This document shows, piece by piece, positions 61,383-64,000 of a DNA stretch of 64,000 nucleotides. The DNA is from Diploscapter coronatus (lineage: Eukaryota > Nematoda > Chromadorea > Rhabditida > Rhabditidae), in NCBI GenBank assembly GCA_964036155.1, contig OZ038422.1, positions 20,359,201 to 20,423,200 of the forward strand, in the 5' to 3' direction. The notes beneath the pieces were generated by a model, which saw nothing but the letters and a program-made list of their open reading frames with translations, was not told the DNA's origin and searched no databases. A program made the position numbers and the translations under genes. Position 1 is the stretch's first letter. Each line of letters starts with the position of its first letter.

Positions 61383-64000
61383 ATGGCGAAGAAACCCCCA
61401 GCTTCGGCCCTGCAATGGTGTCAGAAGGAGATCGGGCCCATTCTGGAGGTATGTCGAAAATACTCACAGTTGTTTGTTTTGACCATTTCGCTCTTTTGAT
61501 GCTACATTGTATTTTTCAGGGTTTCACTCTGCTCGTCAAAAGTCAACAGGGCTTCGAGGGCAGGGAATTCACCAAGAACTTCGCCAGAAATGCAACGCAG
61601 AAACTCAATGACATCAAAGTGGGGTTTTCCATTTGTTCAAGTAGAAAATAGATGCGAATTGTCCATGCATTTTTAAAGGTCATGACTCATGAGTCGAATT
61701 TCAAATTGGAATTCTCTGTACGAGCTCTAACTAAAAGAGTTGTGATTTTTTTCGACAAAATTCTAACTTTAAAAAGTCAAATCCGAGTTACAAGATGTGG
61801 GAAGTGTTCAGTCGAAAAAACAGTTTCAAAAGTTTCCACCATAACAATAAATTCTATAAGTTTCTACAAATTTTTTATATAAATATTCTCTAGAACAAGA
61901 ATGCTCACCGGAATAGTTTTAATTTCTTTTTGTTATGAGCATGTCTTTCTCTACAGCTACAAATTCAAATCTAAAAGCGGCCAAGACCTTTCGCTCACCC
62001 TGTATACGCTAAAAATTTAGAAATCTCAACTTGTTCATCTTGCTGATTAGCATAATTTAGGTTTAGAGATCAATTTTCACACAAATTATTTGCAGGAACA
62101 AGGTCCGATGGCAGCGGCCTCGTCATTCGTTTCTCAGATGCCGTCCCCAGAAGTGCCCAATGTTGTTAGAGAAGCACTTGGCAGATCGAAGACTGTCGCT
62201 GCAGGAATTGAAACATTCGCCAGTCTAGCTGCCCAAGGTATAATTTTTATTTTATTTTTCCGGGCTCCTGTATAATTCATCTGTTCACCATGAACACCAT
62301 TTGTAAAATTCACCAAGATTTGGATCTTAGGTAGTTTAGTGAAAAGAAAAAAGAACTAGATGATTTTTTATAAATGATGGCCATATTAAACATGAATTAT
62401 GGCTTCCTGTATTCACATACGATTATGCACACACACACACTCCCGTATTTGCCATCGAATAGGGAAGCTAGAAAATTTAGAAAAAAAACAAATAAAGAAG
62501 GAAAAGCCGCCAATAAATAGTAGTATATGTATATCGTCCGTATGTAAAGACAGGAGGCCCTAAGTTGTGTAAGAAGCTTTCATTTCATGGTAAAATTTGA
62601 ATACCCTTTCTCAATGATCTTTTCAATCACGGATTTCAGGAAAATATCCAGGAAATGCAGGTTACACGATCAACGAGAAAGGCGAAAAGGTCTACACGAC
62701 AACTTCTCAGCAGGAACAATTCATGTCGCCAGAAGCTGTGGCCAAGAATATCACAATCGTATGTTCTTATTCTTTGTTATAAAAATATGCATTTTTTCAA
62801 GCTGGCAGAGTTCCTTATGAACACAGCTCAATCGACCAGTCAGAATATCTGGAATCCGATGAAGTTTGGGGATAGAAGCGTGGCAGAAAAGAATAGAGCC
62901 AGGCAGAAAGGTGAGGGATGAAGTTTCAATAGGCTTTTTCCAACAACTTTTCTTTCAGTTGCTTCGACTTCTGCTGAAGACGAATCTGGCGTGCAACAGA
63001 TGCCTCTGCCAAACACTGGGTTGACCAAGGAAGAGGCTGAATATCTCGTCAGAACATCAGAAGAAATTGGGGACAAGGGAGCCAGACAACTAATTTACGG
63101 GCAGAGGTGATTTTTTAAAAATATTTAATGAGAATTAGAATGGAATTCTGAAAAATGAAATTTCGACGTGTTTAAATCTCAAATTTCGTATTTCAATTGG
63201 AAGAATTCAGTTTCATATAATCCAATGAAAGATAAATACTTTTTAGTCCGACAGTCCTGTATCGACCCACAATTCCAAAAGACTACGACCTGAACATCAA
63301 CGAAGAAGACATTGTGAAGCCGATTGAAAGCGGAAGGGAAAGCAGCGTTCCTGCATCCCGAATAGCTAGGTAGGGTTTGTGAAGTTTCGATTTACCAAAG
63401 AATACTTTCAGATTGTACAATTTCGGTAATTTGGCGATAAAAATGGCAGGCGGGGCAGCTGCAGAAGTGACGCGTCGATCGCTGAAAATGAGTGACGAGG
63501 GAACCAATCCATTCCTGTCCAAAGCCAATGCTGACAGAATTGTTAGGACACTTTGTCGGGTAAGTAAATCTCATTTCTATTTAGAAGTATAGTATATTAT
63601 TGTTATAAATTTATTTTTTTTTCTAAAAATTATCTTGAAAATTGGCTATTTGGACTTATCGCGGTCTCTTATACTTTTTACCAACGTTTCTGGAAAATAA
63701 CAAGGAGAAGAGAAAAAGTGAGTCGCCCTGAAGAAAATACTGTTAGAAAAGAAGAGAAATAGTGTTGCCATTCTGACACACTTGTCGCGATGTTCCGACC
63801 AAGCGAAGTAGGTTGTAGGGTTAGGAGAGTAGAGAAGCGCATTTTCATTTTCTACATTCGCCAAGTCACGACGTCGCAACAAGTTTAAACTGTCTCCAAA
63901 ATTACATTCCACTTTAGGTTCGTGGAGCAGCGCTGAAGATAGGTCAGATGCTCTCGATTCAAGATTCTTCTATGGTCCCTCAGCCCGTGCTCGAAATCTT
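61383..64000 (+). CDS. coq-8: COQ8/ADCK3 homologue, 5' part (atypical kinase of ubiquinone synthesis)
   Basis: COQ8 is a mitochondrial UbiB-family atypical kinase/ATPase that supports the coenzyme Q synthesis complex. Nine exons are seen: 61383-61448, 61520-61618, 62096-62237, 62640-62758, 62802-62910, 62959-63106, 63247-63369, 63412-63559 and 63918 to the window end, in one continuous frame (about 345 residues here). The diagnostic part is at the C-terminal end: [16 protein letters not shown] (about residues 266-281), [17 protein letters not shown] and [15 protein letters not shown], in which K325-I-G-Q328 is the KxGQ motif that defines the UbiB/ADCK family. The catalytic kinase core lies beyond 64000. 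The upstream residues are less conserved in the family; an N-terminal mitochondrial targeting role is expected but not obvious. Intron 4 ends in an AAG acceptor (TTTTTTCAAG). Confidence 0.92.

Noticed and set aside
1..64000. tRNA, rRNA, CRISPR, phage or plasmid features
   Set aside because: I looked for B-box-like GGTTCGA-type motifs, long GC-rich structured RNA, regularly spaced direct repeats and prokaryotic gene organisation and saw none that held up. Small RNA genes could still be missed by eye.

Overview
This window looks like nuclear DNA from a nematode. It has many short introns ending in TTTTCAG-like acceptors, acceptor-like sites only a few bases upstream of start codons (as expected for spliced-leader trans-splicing), and orthologues of CLU-1, UNC-16/JIP3 and COQ-8. 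The species cannot be fixed from the sequence. Bacterial features (operons, RBS, CRISPR, attachment sites) are absent. No rRNA or tRNA gene was recognised.

Layout. 1-20.9 kb: AT-rich non-coding DNA with pyrimidine-rich tracts, microsatellites and small inverted-repeat elements; no gene can be supported. 20.9-29.7 kb (-): complete 29-exon clu-1 (about 1309 aa), with two GC-AG introns. 29.7-31.9 kb: its upstream non-coding DNA. 31.95-45.92 kb: an AT-rich accessory island bounded by two direct copies of a ~450 bp segment carrying the last exon of a small GNAT gene (NATD1-like); the complete 3-exon gene is the right-hand one (45.7-46.2 kb, -). 47.1-60.6 kb (-): complete 32-exon unc-16/JIP3 orthologue (about 1229 aa). 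61.4-64.0 kb (+): 5' part of coq-8, divergent from unc-16, running off the window just after the KxGQ motif.

The island is the novel part. It holds three copies of one five-exon N-terminal cassette (signal peptide plus a helical, charged region of about 195 residues) with a shared upstream region of about 400 bp. Each copy is followed on its own strand by a different C-terminal module that joins it in frame: A (33.25-35.50 kb, +) an unrecognised domain; B (36.88-39.75 kb, +) two tandem Cys-rich domains that faintly resemble beta/gamma-crystallin repeats; C (43.13-40.77 kb, -) a kelch-repeat module. B and C lie tail to tail and share 3' flank sequence as an inverted repeat. Copy B has lost the donor of its third intron, and copy C carries a 1,075 bp TTAA-flanked transposon just upstream of its start codon. 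I read this as a recently expanding, modular family of putative secreted proteins.

The housekeeping genes are independent of the island: CLU-1 in mitochondrial distribution and translation, UNC-16 in kinesin/JNK axonal transport, COQ-8 in ubiquinone synthesis. All exon models were made by eye from splice signals and frame; for each complete gene the exon lengths add up to a multiple of three.
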